NCBI RefSeq assembly: GCF_008831285.2
Contig: NC_045139.1
Span: 18,088,354-18,152,353 of the forward strand
Source of the DNA: Nymphaea colorata
Lineage: Eukaryota; Streptophyta; Magnoliopsida; Nymphaeales; Nymphaeaceae
Length of the DNA: 64,000 nt
Direction of reading: 5' to 3'
Shown here: one piece after another, positions 1 through 14,502 of the stretch
Position numbering within the stretch: position 1 is the stretch's first letter
Layout: each line of letters begins with the position of its first letter
Made by a program: the position numbers and the translations under genes
Notes under the pieces: model-generated
Databases searched by the model: none
What the model was told of the DNA's origin: nothing
Seen by the model: the letters and a program-made list of their open reading frames with translations, nothing else

Positions 1-350
1 CCGGTGCCACCAGCAACACCACCACGTCAACTTCAACCCCTCCCCCCCTTCTCACTCTCAGCCCATCCATCCTCCCCTCCGCAGCAGCGTGGGGACGACA
101 TGCGCCACAACAGAAAAACGCGTAGACTCTCTCCGGCCGGATTCACACCCCTCGCTCCACTCCAATCATTTGGGGCGCTTCCGTCATTTCCTCCCAGCCG
201 GACTTCACGAGTTACCGTCCTAACGCGTCGTCGCCAAACGAAGGATGCGAAAGGAGCAAGGCCTCAATGACGAATTTGCCCTCCACCACCCCCGCCCACG
301 TGACTCGTCCCTACTCGAAGCGGATCCAAACTCCCAAACCCATACTGCAT
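1..350. other. GC-rich edge, possible 5' end of a truncated neighbour
   Basis: This stretch is richer in C and CpG than the AT-rich DNA that follows, as plant first exons and promoters often are. On the minus strand an ATG at 68-70 opens a frame (MDGLRVRRGGG...) that runs off the window edge without a stop. I do not recognise the peptide and there is too little of it to call a gene. It may equally be promoter or UTR of a gene lying to the left. Confidence 0.25.
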
Positions 351-3300
351 GGTATAGTTAACGCGAACTTATCGGCCATTCAGAAAAAAAGAATTGTGTA
401 GATGAAATTTGTGAGGAAACAAATGATATATTGCCGTTATAAAAACATTATGGAGGCGAAAACTTTTAAGATCCGAAAAGGATGGGGGTCCAAATCCAAG
501 CTGGGGCAGCTGAAAGCGACAAAAGGTATTGCAACAGATTCGACCCATTTGCAACTGTCAATACTTCGCATTTTTATACAAATGAAAGTGCCATAGTTTG
601 GAACGATAACCACATATTCTGCTTCTGCGAAGGCGATATTTTAATCCGCAGAATTTTAACCGATATCCTGTTTTGTCATGGCGTTGCCGATCCAACTGGG
701 CAGCTCGGGGAACCACACAGAGGGAACAATATAATAATGGGGTCTCATGGGAATTTTTCTGAGAGAGGACAGGATTGTCATTTTCTGAATTATTCTTTCA
801 CGTGTGGGGCAGAGAGAGAGATGAGAATGTGTACAGATAATGGTGCATGTGACCATCCAACATTCAAATATGAACAATTGGGATTAATTATGGTGGATCT
901 CTGTGTACTGCTGCTGCTGTTACTGCTGCTGCTGCTTCCTCCTCCTCATATCAACGGAGTTGTGAGTTGAGTTGAAAAGAGAGAGGGGGAGGAGGACAGG
1001 CGTGTCGTTGGTGGGGGACGCCTATCATTTCATCCGCGTATCTTGATGGCTAGAGGACAAATGCTGTTAGTTCAAGTACTGCAAATTTTTGTATGCTTTT
1101 CCATGCACCTGTGCATGTTCATGTTGTTGATGATGACGATAAATATTGGCCCCGACTGAGAGGATGCTAAATAGTAAAAGCAATGCCCACATTTTTACTC
1201 TACCTCCATGCATCAGAATAGTTTCTCTTCTCTCAGCCAATTACAGTTGTTCTGCTGTGAACATGAGAACGAGAGAGACAGAGAGTGTTTTTTTTTTTTG
1301 TTTATCTCAATTGATTCTTATTTTCTCGATAACACGAAAAGAATGAACAAACGGAACATATACATGTGGAGAAAGAGAGATAAAAATGTATATTGTCTTT
1401 GGAGCTTCTTCCACGCGCACAACCAGGGAGTATGGATCACTTGAACAGAAATGTTTATAAGATATAACATGATAGAGAATATGGGTCTGCATGATTCTGT
1501 GATGGACAACTATTTAAGAGGCACTGCATCTTATGTTCCTCGCACTCATGTCACATCAAAATTTAGGGAACACCATGCAATATTTTCCTTCTCCCTTAAC
1601 ACACACATATATATGTATAAGATTTGTAGATTTCTCCGATCGGATTTGTATAGAGAAATCCGCCGACCTCTCATGTCTGACCCCATTACGTTGGGTGGTG
1701 TGTTTAATCATATTTGCCTAATATATTATAGTAAATATGTTTTGTATCATAGCATTATCTTAGAATTTTAATAGTTTACATAATGATGTGATCGGACCTC
1801 CACTATTATGTGCCATCAATTAAGTGTATTCCAGCAAAGATCGACCATCCTTTGATCCCGGAAAAATGATCGAGACTTGCATCGCAGCACTACATCTGGC
1901 AAAAGGATTCCATGCTGTTGGACATGACATAGAAAGATACATAACTAAATTTAATGTGCATTTCTGGATTGGCAGTTCTAAGATGAATCAAGTAATACAT
2001 GAGCAGCAGTCTGCTCAAGAAAGAACCCATATTCCGCTCTATGTCCGAGCCTGTCCTGGGACTAATTTGTCTTCCGGCCGTACGTATTCTGCAATTAAAC
2101 TTTACTTTTTTATGTTCACTTCTTATCCCATACATATTTTCAGCATAAACATGTGTTACATATTTACATCAATAACATGTATTCTATGCACTTTAATAAT
2201 GTGGTTAATTTGGTTTTAATGTTGCATGTGTTCTATATTCGATTGCCATTACAGGGTGCATTTTCTGAGAGTAAGCTGCCAATTGCTTTCACATGTATTC
2301 GGATATCCAATTAAATGTTTCTCGATTATAATTTCATTTATCGTTTTGGGTTCCCCTTTGGTTTTGGGTTGGTTCGGCTTGATATCTTAAGCTAGGCTTG
2401 ATCCCAATGGAAATCGAATTCCGACAACAATTCATGAATTTGTGCATTAATTTCGAAAAAAACTGGCACCAACCTTAATGCATCATCTTCAGTTTCGGCT
2501 AGATCATCTACCTAGTCGGATCTCACGCCGGTTCCAACTCTGCAGATTCGATCCATTCTCACCCCAAATCCGAACATTGAATACCATGACTAATATTTAA
2601 CAAAAAATGAAAGCATAAGCAAGAGTAAGTCTTGGCCAGGGTGTGCATAAAATGCTTCACAAAAGGGTTGATAAGAAAGACAACTAACATGCATAGCGCG
2701 TGCAGACTTATATGTGGACGACCTCAAGATTACAAAACTTGGGAGGAAAATTAAAGGAAAAACCTCACAAGTTTCCTTTAACTAGCCATTAGAATTACGT
2801 CAATGATGGCGACTATCGGCCCCGAAGATAAGTCGTTCCATTCCATGGCGGCCGCCTAGCGTCAATCGTAAATTCCAGAACCAGCAATCCCTTCTTGGTC
2901 GGCTATTAACATTATTGACCTTCAACAGACCAGTTGATATTGGAATATGAAATAAAGTAAGTTTTCTCTCTCTCAATCTCAACCTCTCTCTTTCCGTTGA
3001 CACATCCCAACACTACCTGCTACCAACAAAGTTTATCTATGGTTGGAATTCATATCTAAAGTTTTCTTTTTGTAAAACTAATCATTGGGATGTAACGTTG
3101 GGAATGTACAAATCACATGAATTAAGAATTGGTTCTTTGTTTTTGCGTAAAGGTTTTACGTATTAGTTTTTCTGAGAGAGAGTTTGTCAAGTTTTGCGAT
3201 TTATAATTACAGCAATATTATTCGAATGAAGCAATCCCCCCTCGTCCCGGCCCCTGAAATGCGTAAGAAACTGATGTCACCCTTCATCCTACCTTTTTGC

Positions 3301-3382
3301 GGACGCCCTCCCCCTCATGACGTCTCTACCTTTGGCTGCTTCACTCCACCTGCGTTACGTGGGGGTTGAACACTTCCATGAC

Positions 3383-3385
<3 letters not shown>
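351..3385. other. intergenic, no gene seen
   Basis: AT-rich DNA with only short open frames that show no family similarity, splice logic or codon pattern. The longest frames (about 482-970 and 1824-2219, + strand) read as random peptide. The segment at 2340-2580 has repetitive GGTTTTGGGTTGG-like wording typical of old plant repeats, but no element ends were found. Confidence 0.5.

Positions 3386-3424
<39 letters not shown>
3386..3424 (+). repeat. (TC)n microsatellite
   Basis: Uninterrupted TC dinucleotide run of about 39 bp, about 1.27 kb upstream of the IDD start codon. CT-rich patches are common near plant transcription starts and 5' UTRs, so it may mark the promoter or leader of that gene; this is inference only. 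Confidence 0.9.
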
Positions 3425-3427
<3 letters not shown>

Positions 3428-4044
3428 AGATTCAGAGTCTTTGCCTTTTAACAGTTCGTGACGTTAGGCTATTATTCTTCCGTCTCCAATTCAGTTCCAT
3501 TTGTTTCATAAAGAGAGAGCCACACCCCATCTTCACTGCTTTAGTATTTACGCACAATAAGACAAGAGCTCGAATATGAGCTCTGGTTATATAACTGGTT
3601 CTTCTGTTCTCGAATTACATTATGCAGATGGATCCGTGTAGCCTTGCTGCTGTTGTTTATTTCCTTTCTTCTTTAGTATGATTAAATGCCTTCGGTGTCC
3701 ATCTTTGGACTATATGTTTTCATTAATTAATTGAATGATCGTTTGGTTGCTTTCAGCGATCCATTCTTGCTTCACTTACGGAGAGCAGGATCATGTAAAT
3801 TGCATTCTAGCTGGTATATATTTTGATTACTTATTAAATCTTCACTGAACTCACCATATAGATCACACATGTGAGGTTCATTTTGATGAAAACAACTTGG
3901 AATAGTAAGATCCAAGAGGAGGTACGAAGATAGGGATGATGATAGTGATGACAAAATCCAGCTTGGCAATGTTAATTCATGCAAAAACAAAGAAAAAGAT
4001 TGCAGGTATTCTTCTTTTACGTTTAGGGTAAGATGGTCTCTCTT

Positions 4045-4101
<57 letters not shown>

Positions 4102-4691
4102 ATATCGATACATATATAAGGTGGCCCCATTCCATGAAATTGATAACGACAGAGGAGGCTGCGTGAGGGGAGCCTGACGGGAGACATCTTTCAATTAATA
4201 GTTCTTTTGTATTTTTATTGTGTTTGGATAACTGAAGTAAAATCGAGGGAGCTGTAAAAAGAAATAGAGCTAGCAGACCGAGTTTGGTGAGGGACTGAAA
4301 GCGCTCTAAAGTTAAGGGAAGGCGAAGGAGCAGCAGCAGCAGCAATCAGAAGGGCAGATCTACCTCTACTGGATATGCTGTCCTCCGCTCCATGCATGGG
4401 AGAAGAAACTCGTTCACATGCCTTTCTCCTTTTCTTCTCTTCCATCCTTTCATCTCAGAGAAGCAAGGAGTTCCTGTCTTTCTGTGTTCAATGACATCAA
4501 AAGCTGAAATGGTGTAAGAAAAAGATACCCATCAATCAGTACTTGAATTTCTTTCAACTTTTTCCTCTTCCAGAAGAAAGTTCACCTCCTTTTTCACGAT
4601 TTGAGAAGATTTCACGGTACTAATATAAGGTGGCAAGAGATTTCTCCTTATAATCTACTTGGCTTTGTTATCGACGAAGAAGCAAAAGAAG
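3425..4691 (+). promoter_or_regulatory. upstream region / probable 5' leader of the IDD gene
   Basis: No open reading frame of note lies between the TC run and the IDD start codon. The region is rich in pyrimidine tracts (for example 4425-4575) and contains short upstream ATGs, as expected of a long plant 5' leader, possibly with a leader intron. No TATA box or transcription start could be assigned with confidence. Confidence 0.35.
4037..4097 (+). repeat. compound (TC)n(AT)n microsatellite
   Basis: A TC run passes directly into an AT run. It lies about 600 bp upstream of the IDD start codon. The same TC-to-AT architecture recurs at 11241-11302. Confidence 0.9.
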
Positions 4692-7662
4692 ATGGCTGCT
4701 CTTCCTTCTACAAAGATATCGTTTGGAATCATAGAACCAGAAGAGGACTGTGGAGGCTCCTGTCAGGGCGACATCAAGCAACCAACATCAACCACAACTG
4801 CCTCCACAAGCAACCCGCAAAAGAAGAGAAGGAATCTCCCTGGAACACCAAGCAAGTATCTATATGAAGTCATTATTCACACACACACACTCACATGTCA
4901 CAGCAGCGTTGTTATTGGTTTTAGTTTATTACTTTAATTATCAAGTTCTAATTTGCAGAAACAAAAGAAAGCATGGGGATTCTACGCCCCCAAAACTGAA
5001 GCAAGTTCTCGCCTTTCCCTTTTCTTCTTATTTATTACTGCTGCTGTTAATTGACAGATCCAGATGCAGAAGTGATTGCACTCTCACCCAAGACACTGAT
5101 GGCCACAAACAGGTTCATCTGCGAGGTATGCAACAAAGGATTTCAGAGGGAACAGAACTTACAACTCCACAGGAGAGGCCACAACCTCCCATGGAAGCTG
5201 AAGCAGAAATCAAATAAGGAAGTCAAGAAGAAGGTTTACCTTTGTCCAGAGCCCACATGCGTCCACCATGATCCGTCAAGAGCCCTAGGTGATCTCACAG
5301 GCATCAAGAAACACTATTGCAGAAAGCATGGCGAGAAGAAGTGGAAGTGCGAGAAGTGCTCCAAAAAATATGCAGTTCAGTCTGATTGGAAGGCCCACTC
5401 GAAGATTTGCGGTACAAGGGAGTATAGATGCGATTGCGGAACCTTATTTTCAAGGTAAACCTAATATATAGGCTACCAATCAAATGTTGAACAACTATAA
5501 TATCATTAGATTAGATGTGTGGCATTATTTGGTGGAATTATTTGTTGTGCTGGTTGAGATCTGCAGGAAATTTAGCTTGACTTTTCTTTTATGATTTTCT
5601 GCTTTCTCCAAATAGATTCTGATCTACATACAAGAAAACATCGAACAATATCAGATTTTCCTACTGGCAGGGATGGAAACCGACCAAGGGTGTAACTTCA
5701 AAATAATTTTTCCATTACCAAAAATTTTCTGTTTCCACGTGATTGTTTTTTCGTTCTGAATTGTATGCAGAGTTCATGGATTTTTTGGGACAAAAAAATT
5801 CTTTTTCCTCCCCATCCTTGGAGATGACGCCATTGACAGTCTTTTCGTGTTCACGTGTTGCCTAGTTCCATGAGCTGGTTGGCCCGGCCTGAACACGCTA
5901 GTGGTGCTGCAGGTGCCACTTTGATGAAAAACTTTTGGAGTTTGAACATTAAGCTCAAAAATATCTTCTGCTTCTCGTTCAGATTTGTACAGTCTATTTC
6001 GGTTGGCCTACGCGTTGTTTTCAAATGGGGGAAATGGGTCTTGTTTGGAATTGCTCTATGTAATAGATGAATTTCCCTTTCGGAGGAAAGCAATTAAAAA
6101 AAAAACATTATTGAAAAGCATTTTTTTACAGATTGGACGGGGAATTTTTTTTGTTCAGAGGGTCAGTTTTCTGTTCAATTAATGCCTCTTAGAAGGGAGT
6201 CTTGTTTTCTCCGTCTAACTGTCCTAGTTGTAGCATTGGCAGATTCGTAGGAGCGTTTCTTGTTTATAGGAGATCTTGGTTTTCCTTTTCTCCTCTTTTT
6301 GTGCTTTCTGAAAGGAAGCATTTATTGGTTTTAGGATTTTGTACTACAAACTGCTCGTGAAGGAGTTCCTGAGCACACACTTACAAAGAGGCAGTCCTTG
6401 AGCGAACAATAACTCCCTTGTACTCTAGGACAAAATCTTTAATTGTTTTTTCTTTTAACTTGTTCTTACTTTGCTGCAGGCGTGACAGCTTCATCACCCA
6501 TAGAGCATTCTGCGATGCATTAGCCCAAGAAAGCGCTAGACTCCCCAGTGGGTTGCATCTATATAACACCCACAGGCCTCCTTCTGGTATGCTTAGGATG
6601 CAAGGAGGAGGAGGAGGAGGGCCACAATTTGATCATCTGATTACCCCATCAAATTCTTCCCTCAGATCACTGCCATCTTTTTTTCCTTCTGGCCTCGATC
6701 AGAATTTCTCAGAAGGTTCCCAAGCCCTTAGTGCTTATCCTGGGTTGACACAGATTCCTGCTCTTCCTAGCAATGATAACAGTAACAACAATCCTGCAGC
6801 CACTCTTTTCAACTTAGGCTTCTTATCAAATGGCAGCATCAGCAACAAAAATGATGGGAACAACAACACCCATCTTGGCCCTTCAGGCTTGTCCATCCAT
6901 TCTCAGCTCAACAACAATATTTTGAGTGATCATATGAGTGAGAGCGTCTCTTCTCTCTATAGCTCCCACATGCATAATGAAGCGGTTCTGCCTCATATGT
7001 CTGCCACTGCTTTGCTCCACAAGGCTGCTCAAATTGGTGCAACTGCAACTGGTTTGAACAATGAAAGCATGTTGGGAGGAGGATTCGGCGGTTCTACTGC
7101 AAATACTACTGGCTTCTTTGGGCACGAGCAGAGACCTTCATCATCTTCTTCGTCTTTCCCAGCCAACAACCCTTCAAGCTTCCCAGTCACGAACCTCGAC
7201 CATATGAGAACCAACCTTAATAGCAGCTGTCAAGAGAGCCATGTCCAGGACATTATGAACTCCCTAGATAGTGGTGGTTCTGCTCTTTATGGAGGGTCCA
7301 GAATTGCAGACGAACATAAGATACGGGGTGCTTTCGGTAGTAATCTGATCAGACCCCGAAGCCGCGAGAACAGCGGCGATCTGGGCGCCTTCGCTTTCAA
7401 CAACAGCATGAATTTGGAAAGCGGGAACATGATGATGAACAATTTGGAAGCAATTGAGGACAAGCTCCACCCGACTGCGGCTTCAAATATGAGAATGGGA
7501 GGGTCTGACAGGCTAACCAGGGACTTCTTGGGGGTTGGAGGGATGAATAGAGGCTTTGTGGGAGGAGGGTTTTCTCAGAGAGACCACCATCATGAACAGA
7601 ACGTGACTTTCGGAACAATGGATTTGGAAATGAAGGCTTACAATGAAGGGTACCTGCACTAA
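4692..7662 (+). CDS. INDETERMINATE DOMAIN (IDD) C2H2 zinc-finger transcription factor
   Basis: Plant-specific nuclear transcription factor. Exons 4692-4851, 5058-5454 and 6480-7662 join in phase to 579 aa. The start is the first ATG in frame with the conserved N-terminal part. A basic KKRRNLPGTP motif (probable NLS) at about 43-52 precedes the ID domain: ZF1 C75/C78/H91/H95, ZF2 C116/C121/H139/H144, the C2HC finger C151/C154/H167/C171 and the last finger C178/C180/H193/C197. The order, the spacing and the exon break inside the fourth finger (TLFSR/RDSFITH) are those of the IDD family. The tail is rich in S, N and G and carries the two family motifs MSATALLHKAAQIGA (about residue 359) and TRDFLG (about 531), which in characterised IDDs lie in a partner-binding region. 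IDDs act with DELLA/GRAS proteins in root, gibberellin and sugar programmes; which subgroup this belongs to is not resolved. Intron 1 needs a GC donor. Intron 2 is 6480-proximal and conventional GT-AG. Confidence 0.95.
4852..5057 (+). other. GC-AG intron 1 of the IDD gene
   Basis: The exon ends ...GGA ACA CCA A and the intron opens GCAAGTATC, a good match to the known GC-donor consensus. The acceptor is TTGACAG before ATCCAGATGC. Only this junction gives the conserved PGTPNPDAEVIALSP across the boundary. The GT four bases further on (4856) shifts the frame, and an extra exon at about 4959 introduces a stop. Confidence 0.8.
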
Positions 7663-8572
<910 letters not shown>

Positions 8573-9764
8573 CAACGCGGTTTTCTATGAGATGAAAGTG
8601 AGATTGTCCTGTCGTCTTCTACGTAGAGGCGGCTTGTAGCTTTAGTTTGTGATTCCCTGGATAAATTGTCTCTTGTTGCTATATCATAAAAAGCCATAGG
8701 CTTCGTTTAATTTGTTGACATTACTTGGTCATGTAAAGTCCTCCATTTTGTGTCCTTTCATTTCACTGCAGGATTCTGCATGAGCATTCCTTCTATCACG
8801 TCATCAATTTCAATTTAGTCAACTATTTATTAACTAAATTATATTGCACCAAATCACTCTTGAAGTTTCTTGGAATGTTTTGTCTATCTAGCCCAGGAAA
8901 TCTAGTGTACTTAGCCTAATTAGAGCCAAATTAAACTTGTAATTTTTCTACATATTATTATATTATATATTTTTTAATATATTTGTTGTGTCTTCCGCAT
9001 CCATCGCCACTTTGTTACTCTTGATTTTCTGCTGTTTAGTGCACTCAACCGGTTTTGTTGTACATCGATCGATCGGTTTGTGATTAGGTTTCTTTGCAAA
9101 ACCAACTTAATTGACTACTGTAATATATTTGATTGCAGGCACTTTAAGAATGACATGGTTTCTTAAAAATGTTGGACCTCCTTTTAGTTTGTTTGTGTTT
9201 CTGATGCATATGTGGTTTATATGAATGTACTGCATGTGTTTTTTATGAATGCAATGCGTGGTGCCATTGTCATCAAGGAAAATTAAACTTTAAATGCTTT
9301 TGGTCGTTAAAAACCTTAGAAAAACTCCGCATCATATATAGTATAAAAAATGAATGAAATATGGTTAAAAATTTATAAAATATGTACCATTCAAAAGTTA
9401 AAGTAGAATTTATAAGGATTATGGAACTCTAGATAAAAACTTCCTTTATCAGGTTGATGTTGTAATAACGAGCAAATTTTAAGCTCTCAAGCACTACATA
9501 TGTTTTTAGGAAACTAATAACTCTGGAACTGCGGTTTGATTATTCACTAAACATGACTTTACATAAAAGAGCCCAGGGACAATGTGTCTTAGGATATAGA
9601 AGATTCGATTGGCGTTATTTCCTACTTGCCTAACGACTATAAATCTAATACTACCACTTAGATTTCAAAAGAATCAAAACGTAAATTTCCTCAATCGTCT
9701 TTGGTTGATTGGACGTAGGAAGTTTAATCGATGTAGAAAATTTTAGAAAATTGGAACGAAATCT

Positions 9765-9766
<2 letters not shown>

Positions 9767-9822
<56 letters not shown>
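9767..9822 (+). repeat. (CT)n microsatellite
   Basis: Uninterrupted CT run of about 56 bp in intergenic DNA. A shorter CT run follows at about 9913-9926. Confidence 0.95.
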
Positions 9823-9825
<3 letters not shown>

Positions 9826-11235
9826 GTACGTATAATTTGTTCAAAAAGAACGTAAGCTGCCCTTTCGACTGGTATAATGCCAATATTTTCAAGGACATTA
9901 AGTCGTTAAATTCTCTCTCTCTCTCGTCATATATAAGTTGTATTTTATTGTAAATTTTACTTATCTCTTCATAGACGTAAAATCTGATCCCCCAAACAGA
10001 CAATGAAACATTTGCCACATATATATAATTTTGATTTCTACAATGTAAAACAAAACCTCATTTGTCTTCACTAATCCACTCAGGCCACTTATTGCATGCA
10101 TTCTAATAGCGGATAGGTCCAAACATGGCAGTCTGAATCTAGCTAATCACCAACATTTGCCTAATGAAACCCCAATTTACTATATCTCAGCATATGTCAG
10201 CTGCACATTGATGATCATGAGCTCGTGTCAAATCATTATCGAATTCTCGAAGCTATTTATTTTTAGGATGGTAGCATTAGTTTTAGCGTAGCCCTCTCCA
10301 ATATTACTTTTGAAATACAGTTCACCCATCTGCTATTTTCAGAGAAGCTTGATAATGTACCGAATAGATCACATTAGATGCCTTATGTTTTCATGATTAT
10401 GCAAATAAATAGATGGCAAGTTATAAAAGAAACCAAGTTTTTTATCATGACTGTGTGGATGGTGGTCGATTGGCTTCTCAATTACAAAATACTTTAGACA
10501 TCTCATATGTTGTATTATTTACTTGAAAAAAGCATTTCCTTATTAAGATGTTGGTCATATACGTTATTACTGTGCATTTACTAAATGACATATTTGGTTT
10601 TGAATCATTTTGGTGAGAAAAATTGAAGATTCCATCCTTAAGTGTGGTATGATCCTCTCAACTTTTCTGGAATTGTAAGAAAGATTTAAACTGCGTTTTA
10701 CTCTATGTAAGTTTGGTAAAGTTGTCCAGGTTTATGCTTTTAAGTTCACCCAATTTGATTTAGTCGAGGGCCTCATGCACACACAAACATGCACATATAT
10801 ATATGGGTTTTTGATCGTGGATCCACCATGGGCAAGCTCTAGAGGGAAGCCACATGGTAGTTACCCACACCAACCTCACAAAGTTAATTTAATAGTATAT
10901 TGATATTTTTGATATATTTGATTGTTATACATATAAGTTCTCCCAAACAAATTAAACATATTGAAAGAGTGGCTCCACCAGAAAAAAATTCTGATTCCGC
11001 TAATGGCATCCTGCATTCAAACAAGCTTAAGAAAGAGTGGCAACTACCTCTTTTCCTAAGGTAGTGGGCATGCAAACATGCATAGTGCATGAAAAATGTA
11101 AACAAATACCCTAAAACTAAAAACGAGTGAGGTGAGAAAGAGAAGAGATTGAAATCGTGTTGTGCTTTCTTGCTTTTGTTTTCTCAAACCGCAAAGTGGA
11201 TGGGTTAACATATGATATATCCATGTGTAAGTATC

Positions 11236-11240
<5 letters not shown>

Positions 11241-11302
<62 letters not shown>
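11241..11302 (+). repeat. compound (CT)n(AT)n microsatellite
   Basis: A CT run of about 31 bp passes directly into an AT run of about 31 bp. A second AT/AC-rich stretch follows at about 11437-11490. Confidence 0.95.
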
Positions 11303-11305
<3 letters not shown>

Positions 11306-14300
11306 AGATTAAAATCCTCCAGCCATCCAGACCTCCATTCAATCACAGCCGCGCTAAGCCGCATGGTGTGATTAAACATACCATTTGATGCATTTAACAG
11401 TGTACTTGAGAAGCCAAAGATTTTTTTACGTCCATATATCTATATATATATATATATACACACACATACACAGACGCAGACACACACATATAGACCAAAA
11501 GAGAGATTTATGAGACTATAACCTTGCATGGAGGTCTAATGGCTGTTCCTCCTCAAATTTTTGTGTTTCCTTTGTCAAACCGTAAAAATTTATTCTTCAC
11601 AACTTATTTTGTTAGACATGTATCGTGGATAGTGTTTTCTGTCTATTTACACGGTTTCCGGAACATGAAACCATCCGTTTCCGCATATAAAAACATGCAT
11701 TGGAACCGAACAGGTAGTTTGATTGGAAGGGGAAACCGTGGAACGTCGCGTATGAAGGCTGTCTTCCTGCGCATATACATTTGGGCTTGGTGTGAATACG
11801 CTAATAAACCTACCAGCTCTGACACACTGTATTTTACTCAATGCTGGTGCTTGATTCAAGTTGAATATTCACCAAGGTTGAACACATCGAAGTGGCGCCA
11901 AGCCAAAGTTATCTCACATGCATGTTGAAAGCTGAACACAAACCATGCATCCATCCATCCACGAGTGGCAAGGTTGTCCAGAACATCTCTTAATTATGTC
12001 CACAATATAAATGCCATGCGTATCATAATCTGTAAACGTACACAACATATATAACATGCATAAAACTATACTTAATATATTTGACACTAGCACTTTTTGC
12101 AAACACAAGCATATATACTTGGCAGCATTGAAAATGTAAAACTGCCTCGTGGAACCAGTTTCCTTTTCTTCTTTTTGTAGATTAAACCTCATGGGATGCG
12201 ACGCACGATAGAAAGAGATCGGTAGCTCTACGATTCCGACGGAGATGTGGCTTATTCTCATGTGATGCATCGCAACGTCTATACAACGACATTCCTTGCC
12301 AATGCTTTTATCGTCTTAAACTTTTAAATAAATCAGGGGCATATGAAGTTGTCAACTGTACACATCTAAGGAGATTGATACAATGAAGAGGGTGACAGCT
12401 GAAAAGTCGATCAGTTTTTATTTTGAATTTTTATGTATCAGCTCTTTATGCTATAAAAAAAGGTGACATTAATATGCTAATTGAAACATAACAGGATCTT
12501 AAAACACCGAAACCAGCCCTGAACCTTGAGGGGATATGAAAAAGACAAAGAGCAGTAAGAAGATTAGCATCTCGGCCACCCAGAATTGTAAACTGCATCA
12601 TCTAAGGCATGCTGCAAATTACAAAGTTAAAAGTTTATCGTATACATGCTACCAATTACAAATAGATAATCCAAATTCAAGTTCCACGACTTTTTTCGTA
12701 TTAATTTGGCTATTTAGGGATTTAAGAAGAGGAAAAGGCAAATGATATAATGCCAAATAATTTCTGTGTTAGGTACTCTAGCTTCTTTGCATGGTTTGAA
12801 ACTTTAACGAGCCTAATGCCAATGTTTTACACAATGGCGGCGCATGCTGTGGCTCTTAATTAATTCTTTATTAACGTGAACAAAATCTTTTTGGATGATA
12901 AACAAAGACTAAGAAGATGAACGGATGAATCTATCAATTTTATAGAAAGAGAAGCTGACAACTCTAAGTGGTCGCCCAACAGCCAATTGCATGCCTTTTA
13001 AATCACCCACATTGCGCTGCTCCTTCCATCTCATTGAAGGTTAATGGTTTTGAGGGAAAGGGAGAAAGGAATAGAAAGTTGGTTACCTACATCTTCCTTC
13101 TTCTCCACTTACTCTTTCCTTCTTTCTTCTCATACATCTTCCTTCTTGCCTGGTCAAGTTCGGTGGAATAAAGAAGAACGAAGATGGAGTGATGGACATG
13201 AAATTTGAGAAGGGGAGAGTGAAAAGGAGCGTAAGCGGCTTCGATGAGAAACTATAAAAAGAAAGGATGGACATGGAGAACTTTTTCACAAAAGGCACCT
13301 GACTTTTGGCATATTAACACAAACACGTCCTGTTTTTCAAAGGCTTACAAAAATGAAACTGCAAAATGACTGGTTACAGCTTAGAAAGCCTTATAAATAA
13401 GAAGTAAGTTATGTGTTCTGAATTAAGAATGAACAAAATGCTCCCACTAAGTCGGGAAAAATGGTGGCCCCAAAAAAAAAAAAGTTCCAATAAAAATACC
13501 AAAATACCCCTCTCGTGAAATGAAATGGTGGTTAACCACCTAAACGCGAAAGAGGCCCAAAGGTCTATCTAATTTCAAACAGTAAGATGGGCCTACAACG
13601 AAAGGCAGGCCTATTTTGGTAAATTCATTATTTCAAACGAATAGTTAACAAAAACGTACCTAAATTTTGGGGTATTTTCATAAACACGCTGCATATTTAC
13701 AAAAGATACATATTCGTGTACGATGAACAATTCGAAGTGAATTTTGGTAGGAACACACGTTTTCTTTCGAAGTGTACGTAAAGTAAAATCTGTAATAGAA
13801 TGTGTTTAGTAAAAAGGCTCTCTTGGATCACGTAATTGACTGTAAAACTTCCAATGTGTTACGTTATATATATTAGATTATACCATTTTTTAGGCCTAAC
13901 CAAATTTAGATTAACTAAAATCAAACATAGATTTAGAATTGGATGACAAACTTTATTCGTTTTGGATTCAAATTTTCGGATTCACGCTATTAGACCTGAA
14001 GTCTGCAATCAAGTGGAGTAAAACGGATTCAAATTGGTTTAGTTTTTTAAATCTGAACCCAATTTTTGTGTAAGTTTTTTAATTTAATTTGAAACCAATT
14101 TTAGTGGGAGCTGCTTGGGTCAGTAAAAAAAATATTTTGATCTTCTGTAAAAAACCCTTTCCAATTTCCATTTTTGTCATTGAGGGAGGTTCTTCTTTCT
14201 AATACTTCAGCCATCCAATTAATATGAGAGCTCATATTAAAAAAGAAAATAACTGACCCACATTTGAAATTTTGGCGAAAACTTTGCTCCAAAAATGAAA

Positions 14301-14502
14301 TTAGCCTTTTACTTTTTCATTCCAGACTTGTCCTCGCTTTAAAAACGAACAGAAAGATTAATATCACCCGATAACGAAAGCGGGAAACGGCGGCTGTTCC
14401 CTCCCTTTCCGAGTCTTGGACCTCCCGCCCTCGTCTTTCCCACGAACGCCATCCGCCGGAGATGGTGACACTGACCACTCTGCTCTAACAGGCCGGATCC
14501 AA

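Noticed and set aside
482-970. 162-codon plus-strand frame
   Set aside because: No domain, ends in a Leu run from CTG repeats, no splice partners; reads as chance.
4959-5005. Extra IDD exon between exons 1 and 2
   Set aside because: It follows an AG and precedes a GT, but joining it brings a stop (CAA AAC TGA) before the zinc fingers.
9743-10018. Minus-strand frame with long Arg-Glu runs
   Set aside because: Translation of a CT/GA microsatellite; no family resemblance.
14416-14502. Upstream extension of ARC3 exon 1
   Set aside because: It would need a TTG start; the first in-frame ATG is at 14503 and gives a plausible transit peptide.
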